A stretch of DNA of 44,237 nucleotides from Victivallales bacterium (GTDB lineage Bacteria > Verrucomicrobiota > Lentisphaeria > Oligosphaerales > Oligosphaeraceae): NCBI GenBank assembly GCA_017964325.1, contig JAGCSE010000135.1, positions 1 to 44,237 on the forward strand, written 5' to 3'. The notes under the pieces are model-generated. The model had not been told where the DNA came from. It ran no database searches and saw only the letters and a program-made list of their open reading frames with translations. This document shows positions 9,029 to 16,811 of the stretch, in pieces (position 1 is the stretch's first letter; every line of letters begins with the position of its first letter). The translations under genes were made by a program, and so were the position numbers.

Positions 9029-9937
9029 TCAGCTAGTTTTCCGTGAATTCAGCGCGGCGGCGGAAAGCCCCAGCAGGACGATGGCGATTCCAAATACGTT
9101 CCACACCGTAATTGGTTCGTGAAGAATGAAATAGGAGCCAATAAGCGTGAAGACGGGCGTGAGGTTCTGTGTAAGATTCAACTGCCACAGCGGCAGCAGA
9201 GCCATCGCCTCCCCCCATGTCATGAAGGCGATGGCCGTCGGAAAGACCGCCATTCCGAGTATCGCCCACCAGGCGGACGGCGAATTCGGAAATATCAACG
9301 ACTTATGCATGATGACGAGGACAGGCAGCTCCAGCAGTGCGCAGATCAGCATGCACCATGCGACGGCCGTGATGCGCGGCCCGCTTTTCATAAGATCCTT
9401 TCCAAAATAGCCGCCGATCACCCAGCTGACGGCCGCCATGAACACACAGAGGATTCCCCAAGGGTTGCCGTAAAGATGTAATCCTTTGGGGGAGATGATG
9501 TTGAGGACGAACATACTGCCGATGAAACCCAAAACACAAGCCACGAGCTCCGCCTTCGTCGTCTTCTGCCGCGAAATGATTTTCCAAAGGATGAGAATGA
9601 TGGCGGGGCCGGATTCGATGAACAGCGAAGACGTCATCGCCGTAACCGTCCGCTGCCCAATGAAAAACAGCATCGACATGAGCCAATAGAGGAAAATTCC
9701 CGTCGTAACCATTCCTGAAAACTGCTTCCATGATTTCGGAAATAATGGCTGTCGCTTGCATCGTGCATAGATGAAAAGGATTGTGGATGCGATGGAAAAC
9801 CTGTAGAACACAAGGGAATACGGGTCGATTTTCTGCGGACTTCCAAGAAGATACCGTGCGAATATGAACACGCTGCCCCACAGGAAACAGGACAGGACAG
9901 CCAAAATGGCTCCTTTTATGATAGATTGATTGGACAT
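9029..9937 (-). CDS. EamA/DMT-superfamily transporter
   Basis: A 302-residue inner-membrane protein of the drug/metabolite transporter superfamily, made of two EamA repeats of five helices each. Typical features are the start MSNQSIIKGAILAVLSCFLWG, an FYRFSIAS segment in the first repeat, SWVIGGYFGKDLMKSG at the start of the second and LTQNLTPVFTLIGSYFILHEP near the end. The open frame extends 33 codons further upstream (to 10036), but the family normally begins near MSNQS, so I place the start at 9937. Neither candidate start has a clear ribosome-binding site. Substrate cannot be predicted. It is divergent from the GH9 gene. Confidence 0.85.
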   Translation of the reverse strand: MSNQSIIKGAILAVLSCFLWGSVFIFARYLLGSPQKIDPYSLVFYRFSIASTILFIYARCKRQPLFPKSWKQFSGMVTTGIFLYWLMSMLFFIGQRTVTAMTSSLFIESGPAIILILWKIISRQKTTKAELVACVLGFIGSMFVLNIISPKGLHLYGNPWGILCVFMAAVSWVIGGYFGKDLMKSGPRITAVAWCMLICALLELPVLVIMHKSLIFPNSPSAWWAILGMAVFPTAIAFMTWGEAMALLPLWQLNLTQNLTPVFTLIGSYFILHEPITVWNVFGIAIVLLGLSAAALNSRKTS

Positions 9938-10047
9938 GACGACAAATGGTTTTAAAAACGAAAAATCGACCTCCGTGAATGGCAATGGCAAAATAACATA
10001 ATATAATAATGAAAGGAAAATAACCATAAGCATCATAACCGGATAGT

Positions 10048-12771
10048 ATGTTCTTTTTTATGAAATGGACGTTTTTTTTATTGAGTTTGACAATCGCATA
10101 CGGCTGGGCTCTGGAAGCCGATCCGGGAATCGTGTCCAGCACGGACAAGAAGCCCGCCATCTGGAAGGTTTATGGCGTGCGAAAGGCGGAGGCGATTGAT
10201 TCGAAGAACATTCGCCTGACTATAGGCCATGCCACCAATCATGGCGTCTTGGGGAAAAACAATTCCTATCGCATTGTAAGCGAGGAAGATCCTTTCTATG
10301 CCTATAATCGTTTCGTGAAGCCGTTGAAAGCAACTGTGCTGAACAAGGGGCATGAGAAAGAACTGTCCGTCAACGAAGATGAAAAACAGGTCTTCAACCG
10401 TCATCTGGTGGCGTTGCAGCTGCCGAAGGCGATGGAGGAAGGAAAACGCTATTCGGTCGTTTGCCTTGGCGTTGACGGATTGATGGTGTCTTCCGCGTGC
10501 ACAGCGGCGACACTGACATACCGTGCTGGCAGACTTGTCAAGCCACTTGATGTCCAGACGGACATCAAGGCGTTGACCGTGATGGGGCTGCGCGGGGCGG
10601 ACCCCGTTGGCGGCGACATCATCCGCCTAGAGTTCGGGGCGACATATTTTCCTGAAGCAGGAAACCACCTAAAACATTATGAAATAACAATTAACGGTAA
10701 GAGAGCCAATGTCTTGAACATGGGGCGCAGGAGCAAAATAGACGCCTATCTTCCCATTGGATGGCCGTTTAAAACCATCATGATGCATGAAATATTCCTA
10801 CAGTTGGACCAACCGATTTCCGACGGGGCGGACATAAGGGTGAAAGTCTCTCCGAAAGTCTGTTCGGGAGCGAACGAGACTGGCTTCACGTTCCATTCGC
10901 GTCGCACGTTCAGCGAATCCATCAAGGTGAACCAAGTCGGCTATCTGGCTGAACTGCCGTTGAAACGGGCGTATCTCGGACGGTGGCTCGGCTCGTTTCC
11001 CGACAAGAATGCCGTCAACCCAAATGATGAGAACAAAAAAATAGTTATTGATGCAAAAAGTTTTTACAACGCAGCTTCAGGCAAACCGGCCAACAACGGG
11101 AATGCGACTGTCGCCCCCTTCGCGCTTTCCTTCATCAAGCCGCCCGTGTTCTATTTGATTGACGCAGAAAGCGGCGTTGAAGTTTATCGCGGCACTGCGG
11201 TTTTGGGCCACAACGGTCTTGAGATGGACGGCAAGGTGAATCATTCCGCTGAAAATGTCTATTATCTGGATTTCAATGATTTCAACAAACCCGGGCGCTA
11301 TTTCATTTCAGTGGAAGGCGTTGGGCGGAGCCTTGAGTTCACCATCGACGACGATGTTTATCAGTCCGCTTTCAAGATGGCCTCGCTTGGCGTTTTCCTT
11401 CAACGTTGCGGCATTGAGTTGGGACCTCCCTATACATCGTGGCGGCGAATCGCCTGCCATGCGGACGGAATCATTGAGACAAGCCAGGAGCGAATCAATT
11501 CCAAAGGGTTCATCGACCCGAAATATCAAGTGACAATCGAAAATCCCAAACGCATTGCAGCATCAGGTGGCCACCATGATGCAGGTGACTACAATCCGCG
11601 TTCACATATAGATGTGGCTCAAAATCTTATGGATGCTTACGAACTGGCTCCGCAAAAATTTTTTGACGGGCAGTTGGACATTCCTGAAAATGACAATGGC
11701 ATTCCCGACATTCTGGATGAAGCCCTGTGGGCATTGAAACTGTGGATTGGATTGCAGGATAATGACGGCGGCGTGTTTAACGGGACGGAGTCAGACGGAG
11801 ACCCTAATTTCATACAAACTGTTGAATTGGATCCAAAAGGTGATTTTGCCTGGGCGAAGGATTGCAAGGCATCGTTTCTTTTCGCGGGAGCAGTTGCCCA
11901 GGCAGCCCGCATCCTGAAGAGCCTGGGACAATCGCAAATGGCGGAAGATTATCTTAACCGTGCGCGGCGTGCGTATGAGTGGGGGAGCCTCAACAAGCCG
12001 AATACAAAGGACATGAAAGCATACGGAGATTATGCGATTACATCACGCACATACGCGGCGGCGCAATTGTACCATACAACTGGAATGGATACATATCATC
12101 AAGATTTCAAGGAATTTACACCATGGCTTCAAACTCCTTCGGCAAAGATGATCACAGACGACAACAGTTATGATCTGTCATTGGCGGCATACGCCTATTC
12201 GATGATTCCAGACGATATGGCGGACAAGTCGTTGAAAGACGCCGTCATACGAGCCATCGAGGAAGAAGTGCAAATGTATATAAATGCTTCGGAACAAATG
12301 GCCTACAAATTCATTCGCCATCCCTTCGCCCCTATCACCTGGGGGACCGGCGCGTATGAACATTTTCTCGTACCCGTTTGGCATGCCTGGGGGGTAACAA
12401 GAGACGTGAAAAAGCGCAATGAATATTTTGAATGGATGGTGCGGACAGCAGACAACACGCTGGGCGCGAATCCGATGAACATCAGTTGGATTGTCGGGTT
12501 GGGTGAACGCACCGTCCGCGCGCCATTGCACAACAGCCGTTACAATCCAAGTGGGATGTGCATGCCCGGGCAGCAAGTCCAAGGCCCCAACAAAAATGGA
12601 CAAGGCTATAATTATACATCGAGTGTCTATCCTTCTCATGACAGTTCCTTCGCCGTTATGCATGCTTTTGTGGACTGCCATTGGGCGATTGCCATGGACG
12701 AAGGGATGGTGAAAACACAGGCGGAAACAATGGCCGCTTTCGGATTACTGCTGAAGGATAAAAGTAAATAG
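10048..12771 (+). CDS. Secreted glycoside hydrolase family 9 enzyme (endoglucanase-like)
   Basis: A 907-residue exported protein. The signal peptide is FFLLSLTIAYGWA; initiation could be at the first ATG (10048) or at the second (10060). About 480 residues of beta-sandwich and Ig-like sequence (ending with YYLDFNDFNKPGRYFISVEG) precede an alpha-barrel GH9 domain. The GH9 signature GGHHDAGDYNP is at about 507-517, with Asp511 and Asp514 in the positions used to activate water; it is followed by PENDNGIPDILDEALW. NPMNISWIVGLGERTVRAP matches the substrate-cleft region. At the C-terminus, where the general acid usually lies in an NE motif, I read SHDSSFAVMHAF, so the usual Glu is not obvious. It is followed by the SGNH esterase and both probably act on plant cell-wall glucan or xylan. 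Confidence 0.88.
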   Translation: MFFFMKWTFFLLSLTIAYGWALEADPGIVSSTDKKPAIWKVYGVRKAEAIDSKNIRLTIGHATNHGVLGKNNSYRIVSEEDPFYAYNRFVKPLKATVLNKGHEKELSVNEDEKQVFNRHLVALQLPKAMEEGKRYSVVCLGVDGLMVSSACTAATLTYRAGRLVKPLDVQTDIKALTVMGLRGADPVGGDIIRLEFGATYFPEAGNHLKHYEITINGKRANVLNMGRRSKIDAYLPIGWPFKTIMMHEIFLQLDQPISDGADIRVKVSPKVCSGANETGFTFHSRRTFSESIKVNQVGYLAELPLKRAYLGRWLGSFPDKNAVNPNDENKKIVIDAKSFYNAASGKPANNGNATVAPFALSFIKPPVFYLIDAESGVEVYRGTAVLGHNGLEMDGKVNHSAENVYYLDFNDFNKPGRYFISVEGVGRSLEFTIDDDVYQSAFKMASLGVFLQRCGIELGPPYTSWRRIACHADGIIETSQERINSKGFIDPKYQVTIENPKRIAASGGHHDAGDYNPRSHIDVAQNLMDAYELAPQKFFDGQLDIPENDNGIPDILDEALWALKLWIGLQDNDGGVFNGTESDGDPNFIQTVELDPKGDFAWAKDCKASFLFAGAVAQAARILKSLGQSQMAEDYLNRARRAYEWGSLNKPNTKDMKAYGDYAITSRTYAAAQLYHTTGMDTYHQDFKEFTPWLQTPSAKMITDDNSYDLSLAAYAYSMIPDDMADKSLKDAVIRAIEEEVQMYINASEQMAYKFIRHPFAPITWGTGAYEHFLVPVWHAWGVTRDVKKRNEYFEWMVRTADNTLGANPMNISWIVGLGERTVRAPLHNSRYNPSGMCMPGQQVQGPNKNGQGYNYTSSVYPSHDSSFAVMHAFVDCHWAIAMDEGMVKTQAETMAAFGLLLKDKSK

Positions 12772-12800
12772 AACAATATATCGTTAAAAAGGAAATGGTT

Positions 12801-14492
12801 ATGAAGAAATTTTTCTGTTTGATGTTGTCTCTGGCATTGACTGGCTTGGCGTTGGACGCTTTCCAACTGGATCCATTGGACAAGCCAGATCATTGGAAAG
12901 CAAATGGCGGCGTCACTGTCGAAAAGACCGCTGGCCCCAACGGTGCCTCCGCGATGTTCTTCAGCCATCTGCCAAAAGGCATCGCGCAGTTGTCATTGTC
13001 GTTTGACGACGATGTACAGGATTCCTTCGACCAGTACCAAGGCGTGTCGTTCTATGTAAAAGGCGATGGTTCCGATTGTTGGGAGACGATCAGCCTCGTC
13101 CACAACGGCAGTTACACTTACAATTACTTTGTCCCGCTGAAGAATACGGACTGGGTGAAATACACGGTCGCATGGCGTGATTTCATTCCTGAAGGGCAGT
13201 GCGGTCTGATTGGACAGCCGGGTGGCGTTCCCCCCTGCGGCATAACGACGTTGCGTGTCGGCTGCCGTTGGAAAATCTGGTACGACAACGCCACGATTCC
13301 CGAACATTCCATTGCGATTTCAGACATCAAATTGGAGCCCGTTGTTGCCCGTCCCGCCAATCAATACCGCCCCGCGCCATTTGACGGCGTTCTTGCAAAA
13401 CTGAAGAACGGTGAACCGTTAGTCATTCAATTCCAAGGAGATTCGATTACGGCGGGAACAAGCCTGCACGATAAGGTGACGGAACGGTATTCCATCAAGA
13501 CGGAGGAACTTCTGCGGAATTGGCTGAAGAACGACAAGATTAGATGCGTCAACCGTGCCGTCGGTGGAGCACGGACAAATGACGAAAGAGCTTGGCTGCC
13601 AAGGGATTTCGACGGTGATGTCCCAGATTTAGTGACGCTGTGGATCGGCTACAACGACAAGTCGAGCTGCAACACCATCGCGTATTACAAGCAGTCGGTC
13701 GCAGACTACATCGACCGCGTGGCGGAAATCACGAAGGGACGGAGCGCCTTCCTGTTGATAACGCCCGGCCCGGGCAAGGGGGCGCGATTCACGATGATGG
13801 ACGACTATGCGCAGGCCATCCGCGAACTCGCCGCCGAGCGCAACCTGCCATGCCTTGATGTCAGCAAGTTGCTCAAAGCATTCGGAAAGAGGGATTTCTG
13901 CGATACCTACATGGCAGACACGGCGCATCCGAACGCAAAGGGCCATGAAATCGTGGCGGACGCCCTGTGCGAATATCTTGTGAGGGCGGCGGGAATCACC
14001 ACGCCGAAGCCTCTGCCGCCGCCGGAGCCTGTCGTCGAAAACCACACCTCCCTGTCATGGGATTTCGAAGATGCGTTAGACAACTGGATTTTGGAAAAGA
14101 ACGCAGGCCCGACGGATGAGAAGGCGAAGAGCGGAAAGCGTTGCCTGAAGCTGTTTTGCGCAAAAGGCGAAAAAGACCACACCCGCGCCTGGTCACAGGC
14201 GATTCCCGTCAAGCAGTGGCAGAAATTCACCGTGTCAGGCGATATGTGCTCCGAACTGGAACACGATGAAGGGATTGGCGTATATGTTGTTGAGTACGAA
14301 GATGATGAAGCGAAAGGCACGTTCCGCTATCCGCTGGTGCTCATGAGCCGCAAATCGACGCGGAACTGGTCTCATTTCGTCTCTGAATACAAAGTGCCCG
14401 CTGGCGTGAAGGCCATCCGCCTCCTCTTCTGGTCCTTCAAGACCAACGTAGGAACCGTCTATCTGGATAACCTCTCCATCCAGCCGAAATAG
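12801..14492 (+). CDS. Secreted SGNH-family carbohydrate esterase with flanking carbohydrate-binding-like domains
   Basis: A 563-residue exported esterase. I place the start at 12801 (MKKFFCLMLSLALTGLALDA) because AAGGA lies 7 nt upstream; an in-frame ATG at 12795 is too close to it. Residues about 20-180 form a beta-sandwich resembling CBM11/CIA30 (DQYQGVSFYVKGDGS, WKIWYDNATIPE). The SGNH hydrolase core follows: block I QFQGDSITAG, block II AVGGARTND, block III WIGYND and block V DTAHPN, giving the Ser-Gly-Asn-His set. Residues about 410-563 form a CBM4/9-like jelly roll (LSWDFEDALDNW, GTVYLDNLSIQ). It likely removes acetyl or similar groups from plant polysaccharides. It follows the GH9 gene by 29 bp and is probably in its operon. 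Confidence 0.87.
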   Translation: MKKFFCLMLSLALTGLALDAFQLDPLDKPDHWKANGGVTVEKTAGPNGASAMFFSHLPKGIAQLSLSFDDDVQDSFDQYQGVSFYVKGDGSDCWETISLVHNGSYTYNYFVPLKNTDWVKYTVAWRDFIPEGQCGLIGQPGGVPPCGITTLRVGCRWKIWYDNATIPEHSIAISDIKLEPVVARPANQYRPAPFDGVLAKLKNGEPLVIQFQGDSITAGTSLHDKVTERYSIKTEELLRNWLKNDKIRCVNRAVGGARTNDERAWLPRDFDGDVPDLVTLWIGYNDKSSCNTIAYYKQSVADYIDRVAEITKGRSAFLLITPGPGKGARFTMMDDYAQAIRELAAERNLPCLDVSKLLKAFGKRDFCDTYMADTAHPNAKGHEIVADALCEYLVRAAGITTPKPLPPPEPVVENHTSLSWDFEDALDNWILEKNAGPTDEKAKSGKRCLKLFCAKGEKDHTRAWSQAIPVKQWQKFTVSGDMCSELEHDEGIGVYVVEYEDDEAKGTFRYPLVLMSRKSTRNWSHFVSEYKVPAGVKAIRLLFWSFKTNVGTVYLDNLSIQPK

Positions 14493-14502
14493 AGGCTGGA
14501 TT

Positions 14503-14546
14503 TTCTAGAGGATCTAGAAGCTATAGATTTTCTAGAGACTCTAGAA
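14503..14546. repeat. Two 17-bp TTCTAGA dyads in a 27-bp duplication
   Basis: TTCTAGAGGATCTAGAA (14503-14519) and TTCTAGAGACTCTAGAA (14530-14546) are each inverted repeats, spaced 27 bp start to start, within an imperfect direct repeat. They lie between the esterase stop and the terminator of the convergent kinase gene. They could be protein-binding sites or a local duplication; no function is known to me. Confidence 0.8.
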
Positions 14547-14560
14547 CCGCCAGATACCAC

Positions 14561-14585
14561 AAAAAATCGGCCGCCTGACGGCGGC
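14561..14585 (-). terminator. Intrinsic terminator of the kinase-lectin gene
   Basis: On the minus strand GCCGCC, loop GTCA, GGCGGC is followed by CG and six T. It lies about 150 nt past the stop codon, so the transcript carries a long structured 3' untranslated region. An identical copy is at 43930-43955. Confidence 0.85.
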
Positions 14586-14731
14586 ATCGTTTTCGCGCGG
14601 CCGTCTTCGCCTCGGAGCCGTCGCCGTCCCGCCTGTGCCCGCCTGACGGCGACGCGCTCCGCGCTGGCACTTGGGCGTGACGTGCTCGGCTCCTGTGGCG
14701 AAGACGGCTTTTTGGCTGTCAGAGGATTCCC

Positions 14732-16507
14732 TCATTGAACTGGAGCAAGGGCGAGGCGAAACCCAACGTAGTTGCGGCTAATCGACGGGTCGCGGTCGTG
14801 GCGGCTCGCCGAGCGGCAGTACCCGGCGAAGTTGCGCCACGAGCCCCCGCGTAGCACACGGTTCGAGCCACTGCAACACACCGGATCCACCACGCCATCC
14901 CGATATGTATCCGTCGCAACGCCACCTGCGTACTTGCAGTTGTCTCTGCACCATTCCCATACATTGCCATGCATATCATAAAGTCCCCAGGCATTCGGCT
15001 TCTTCTGACCGACGGGATGTGTCTTGCCGCCGCTGTTTGCGTCATACCACCCAAGTTCGTCCAACCTCGAATCATAACCATTTCCATTCAGCAGATTCTG
15101 ATTGCTGTTCAGCGCCCTCGTCGTCCCCGCGCGGCAGGCGTACTCCCACTGCGCCTCCGTCGGAAGAGCGAACTTATACCCGGAAGGCAGTTCCGATTCA
15201 TGCGTTTCATTCAATACATAACAGAAATGGCCAATTTCATCCCAAGATACACTTTCCACAGGATTGTCCTTTTTCATACCACCAAAAAAAGAAGTAAAAT
15301 GTGACGGATTCCCCCCAGTGACTCCCTTGTACTGCGCCTGCGTCACTGGGTATTTACCTATCCAGAAGCCTTGTGTCAACGTCACCTGATGCTGAGTTTC
15401 ATTATCATATCTTCCCAATTCATCTTCCGGACTCCCCATCATAAAAGTCCCTGCGGGAATCCAGATCATCTCCAAATCCACGCCGTCCGCCAATTTGAAT
15501 GTCAAATTGTCCTTCTTTTCCGCAGATGCGGCAGCAGGCGATGACGGTGTTTGGTTGGCAGCCTGTGGAGGCGCTGCCTCCACAACGGAAATATCGGCAG
15601 CCGCCCTGCCCTCCAACGCCTTTGCGAACGCAACGCAGTTCTCAAACCGGTCGTCTGGCTTCTTCACCAGCGCCATCTGCAAGGCGGCGTTCACGGCTTC
15701 CGACACGCCGACGATTGTCGAAGGTGCCGTATGCAGGACGGAATAACCCAACGTCTCAAAATCACATCCCGCAAATGGATACGTCCCATTCAGCATCTCG
15801 TAGGCCAATGCGCCAAGCGAGTACTGGTCTGATTTCGCGGTCGGATTGCCAAATGCAGCAGGATTCCACTGTTCGGGCGACTTGTAGGCGGGCGTACCGC
15901 CCGTCATCCATTGCCCCGTCGTGCGGGAGAAGCTCTCGCGGATGCAGCGTCCGAGGCCGAAATCCAGCAATTTCACGGATTTGACTTTTTCGCCGTCAAT
16001 CTGAACCATCACGTTGGCAGGCTTCACGTCGCGATGGATCAAGCCCTTTCCATGCGCGTAGTCCAGAGCCGCCGCCAGACGGCGGACGACCTCCTGCGTA
16101 ACCGCCAGCCCTGGCTTCGGATGATTTTTCAGATATGACTCCAGTGTCTCGCCATCCGCATAGTCCATCACGACATAGTATCGGAAAACATCATCGACAA
16201 GATTCCGCACGGCGACGATGCCGTCATGCGTCAGCTCGTACATGGTGTTGTATTCCTGCTTCAATTCCGCCACCGCCTCCGTGTTATTGCGCAGGATATC
16301 GGGAACGGTCTTTAGGGCCATTTCGCGGTTGTCCGCCCGCATATCGCGGCAGAGGAAGACACATCCCATGCCGCCGCGCCCCAGTTCGCGCACGAACTCA
16401 TAGCGCCCCGCGATGACATCGCCCGGCTGGAAATACAGATTACGCAACCGTTCATGAGAATCCATCTTCGTAGTCTTGTAATTATTCTCCTGTTCCATAT
16501 TTGTCAT
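14732..16507 (-). CDS. Hanks-type Ser/Thr protein kinase fused to an FGE-sulfatase/C-type-lectin domain ending in a DGR variable region
   Basis: A 591-residue protein numbered from the ATG at 16507 (AAGGAA just upstream; TTG at 16528 and ATG at 16498 are alternatives). The kinase domain (about 36-300) has every catalytic motif: GRGGMG (43-48), Lys66, HRDVKPAN (Asp160, Asn165), DFG (182-184) and SPE (210-212). A Pro/Ala linker (about 310-333) leads to an FGE-sulfatase domain (about 340-591) with MIWIPAGTFMMGSPEDE, LPTEAQWEYACRAGT, GNVWEWC, VLRGGSW and VGFRLA. The usual second active-site Cys of true formylglycine-generating enzymes is not seen, so this is probably a ligand-binding C-type-lectin fold. 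Residues about 549-581 are a DGR variable region. No signal peptide or membrane segment is visible, so both domains should be cytoplasmic. An FHA-protein gene lies upstream on the same strand. Confidence 0.92.
   Translation of the reverse strand: MTNMEQENNYKTTKMDSHERLRNLYFQPGDVIAGRYEFVRELGRGGMGCVFLCRDMRADNREMALKTVPDILRNNTEAVAELKQEYNTMYELTHDGIVAVRNLVDDVFRYYVVMDYADGETLESYLKNHPKPGLAVTQEVVRRLAAALDYAHGKGLIHRDVKPANVMVQIDGEKVKSVKLLDFGLGRCIRESFSRTTGQWMTGGTPAYKSPEQWNPAAFGNPTAKSDQYSLGALAYEMLNGTYPFAGCDFETLGYSVLHTAPSTIVGVSEAVNAALQMALVKKPDDRFENCVAFAKALEGRAAADISVVEAAPPQAANQTPSSPAAASAEKKDNLTFKLADGVDLEMIWIPAGTFMMGSPEDELGRYDNETQHQVTLTQGFWIGKYPVTQAQYKGVTGGNPSHFTSFFGGMKKDNPVESVSWDEIGHFCYVLNETHESELPSGYKFALPTEAQWEYACRAGTTRALNSNQNLLNGNGYDSRLDELGWYDANSGGKTHPVGQKKPNAWGLYDMHGNVWEWCRDNCKYAGGVATDTYRDGVVDPVCCSGSNRVLRGGSWRNFAGYCRSASRHDRDPSISRNYVGFRLALAPVQ
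14768..14863 (-). other. DGR variable region 1 (VR1) at the 3' end of the kinase-lectin gene
   Basis: Between the first and last variable codons compared with 44138-44233, 13 codons differ. Coding-strand pairs (this copy/other copy) are AAC/GAC, CTA/CTT, CGC/TAC, GGG/AGG, TAC/TTC, AGC/TAC, CAC/TTC, GAC/AGC, CGC/AGC, GAC/ATC, CGC/AAC, AAC/ATC and TAC/TGC. Eleven pairs are NNC in both copies, as expected if the template is AAC. Twelve of the 13 change the amino acid. Invariant residues between them (GGSW, NF, CRSA, PSIS, VGFRLALAPVQ) would keep the lectin scaffold. Adenine-directed substitution in AAY codons at the 3' end of an FGE/CLec gene is the known DGR pattern. The reverse transcriptase and template are not in the window. 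Confidence 0.87.
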
Positions 16508-16811
16508 GTTCCTTAGAGGTGATTTCAAAAGTCTTTATATTGTCTGGCTGTCTCCTGGCTCATCCTTCACTCGCGTCTCGCGTCTCGCATCTCGTCTTAA
16601 GCCTCGCGTTTCGCATCTCGCGTCATGTCTCGTCGTCTTACGTCTTAAGCCTTGCATCTCGCGTCTCGCATGTCTTGTCATCTTATACCTCGCGTCTCAC
16701 GTCTCACGTCTCACATCTCACGTCATGTCTCGTCGTCTTACGTCTTAAGCCTCGCGTCTCACGTCTCACGTCTCACGTCATGTCACCACTATCAAACTAA
16801 CAACTATTGTT
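16508..16811. repeat. Degenerate 7-bp repeat region (GTCTCAC/GTCTCGC type) between kinase and FHA genes
   Basis: From about 16570 to 16785 the sequence is built from variants of GTCTCAC and GTCTCGC with interspersed CGTCTTAAGC. A 35-bp segment at 16621-16655 recurs at 16721-16755 with one mismatch, exactly 100 bp apart. Small plus-strand frames here are repeat artefacts. The region would be transcribed as leader of the kinase gene if that gene is co-transcribed with the FHA gene, or would hold its own promoter. Confidence 0.85.

Larger units (their letters stand above)
14561..14867 (-). repeat. Long repeat, copy 1: 3' end of the lectin gene plus downstream cassette and terminator
   Basis: Aligned without gaps to 43931-44237 (offset 29,370). 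The part after the stop codon (14561-14731) matches at 167 of 171 positions; differences are at 14673, 14678, 14687 and 14722. The coding part (14735-14867) has 19 differences, almost all nonsynonymous. The noncoding part contains nested inverted repeats: 14600-14611 with 14697-14708 (12 bp), 14614-14619 with 14688-14693 (6 bp), and 14620-14628 with 14645-14653 (9 bp). None of the four differences falls in these stems. The copy extends to the edge of the window in copy 2, so its true length is unknown. Confidence 0.95.

Noticed and set aside
16570..16785. CRISPR array
   Set aside because: Units are 7 bp and degenerate with no unique spacers and no cas genes nearby.
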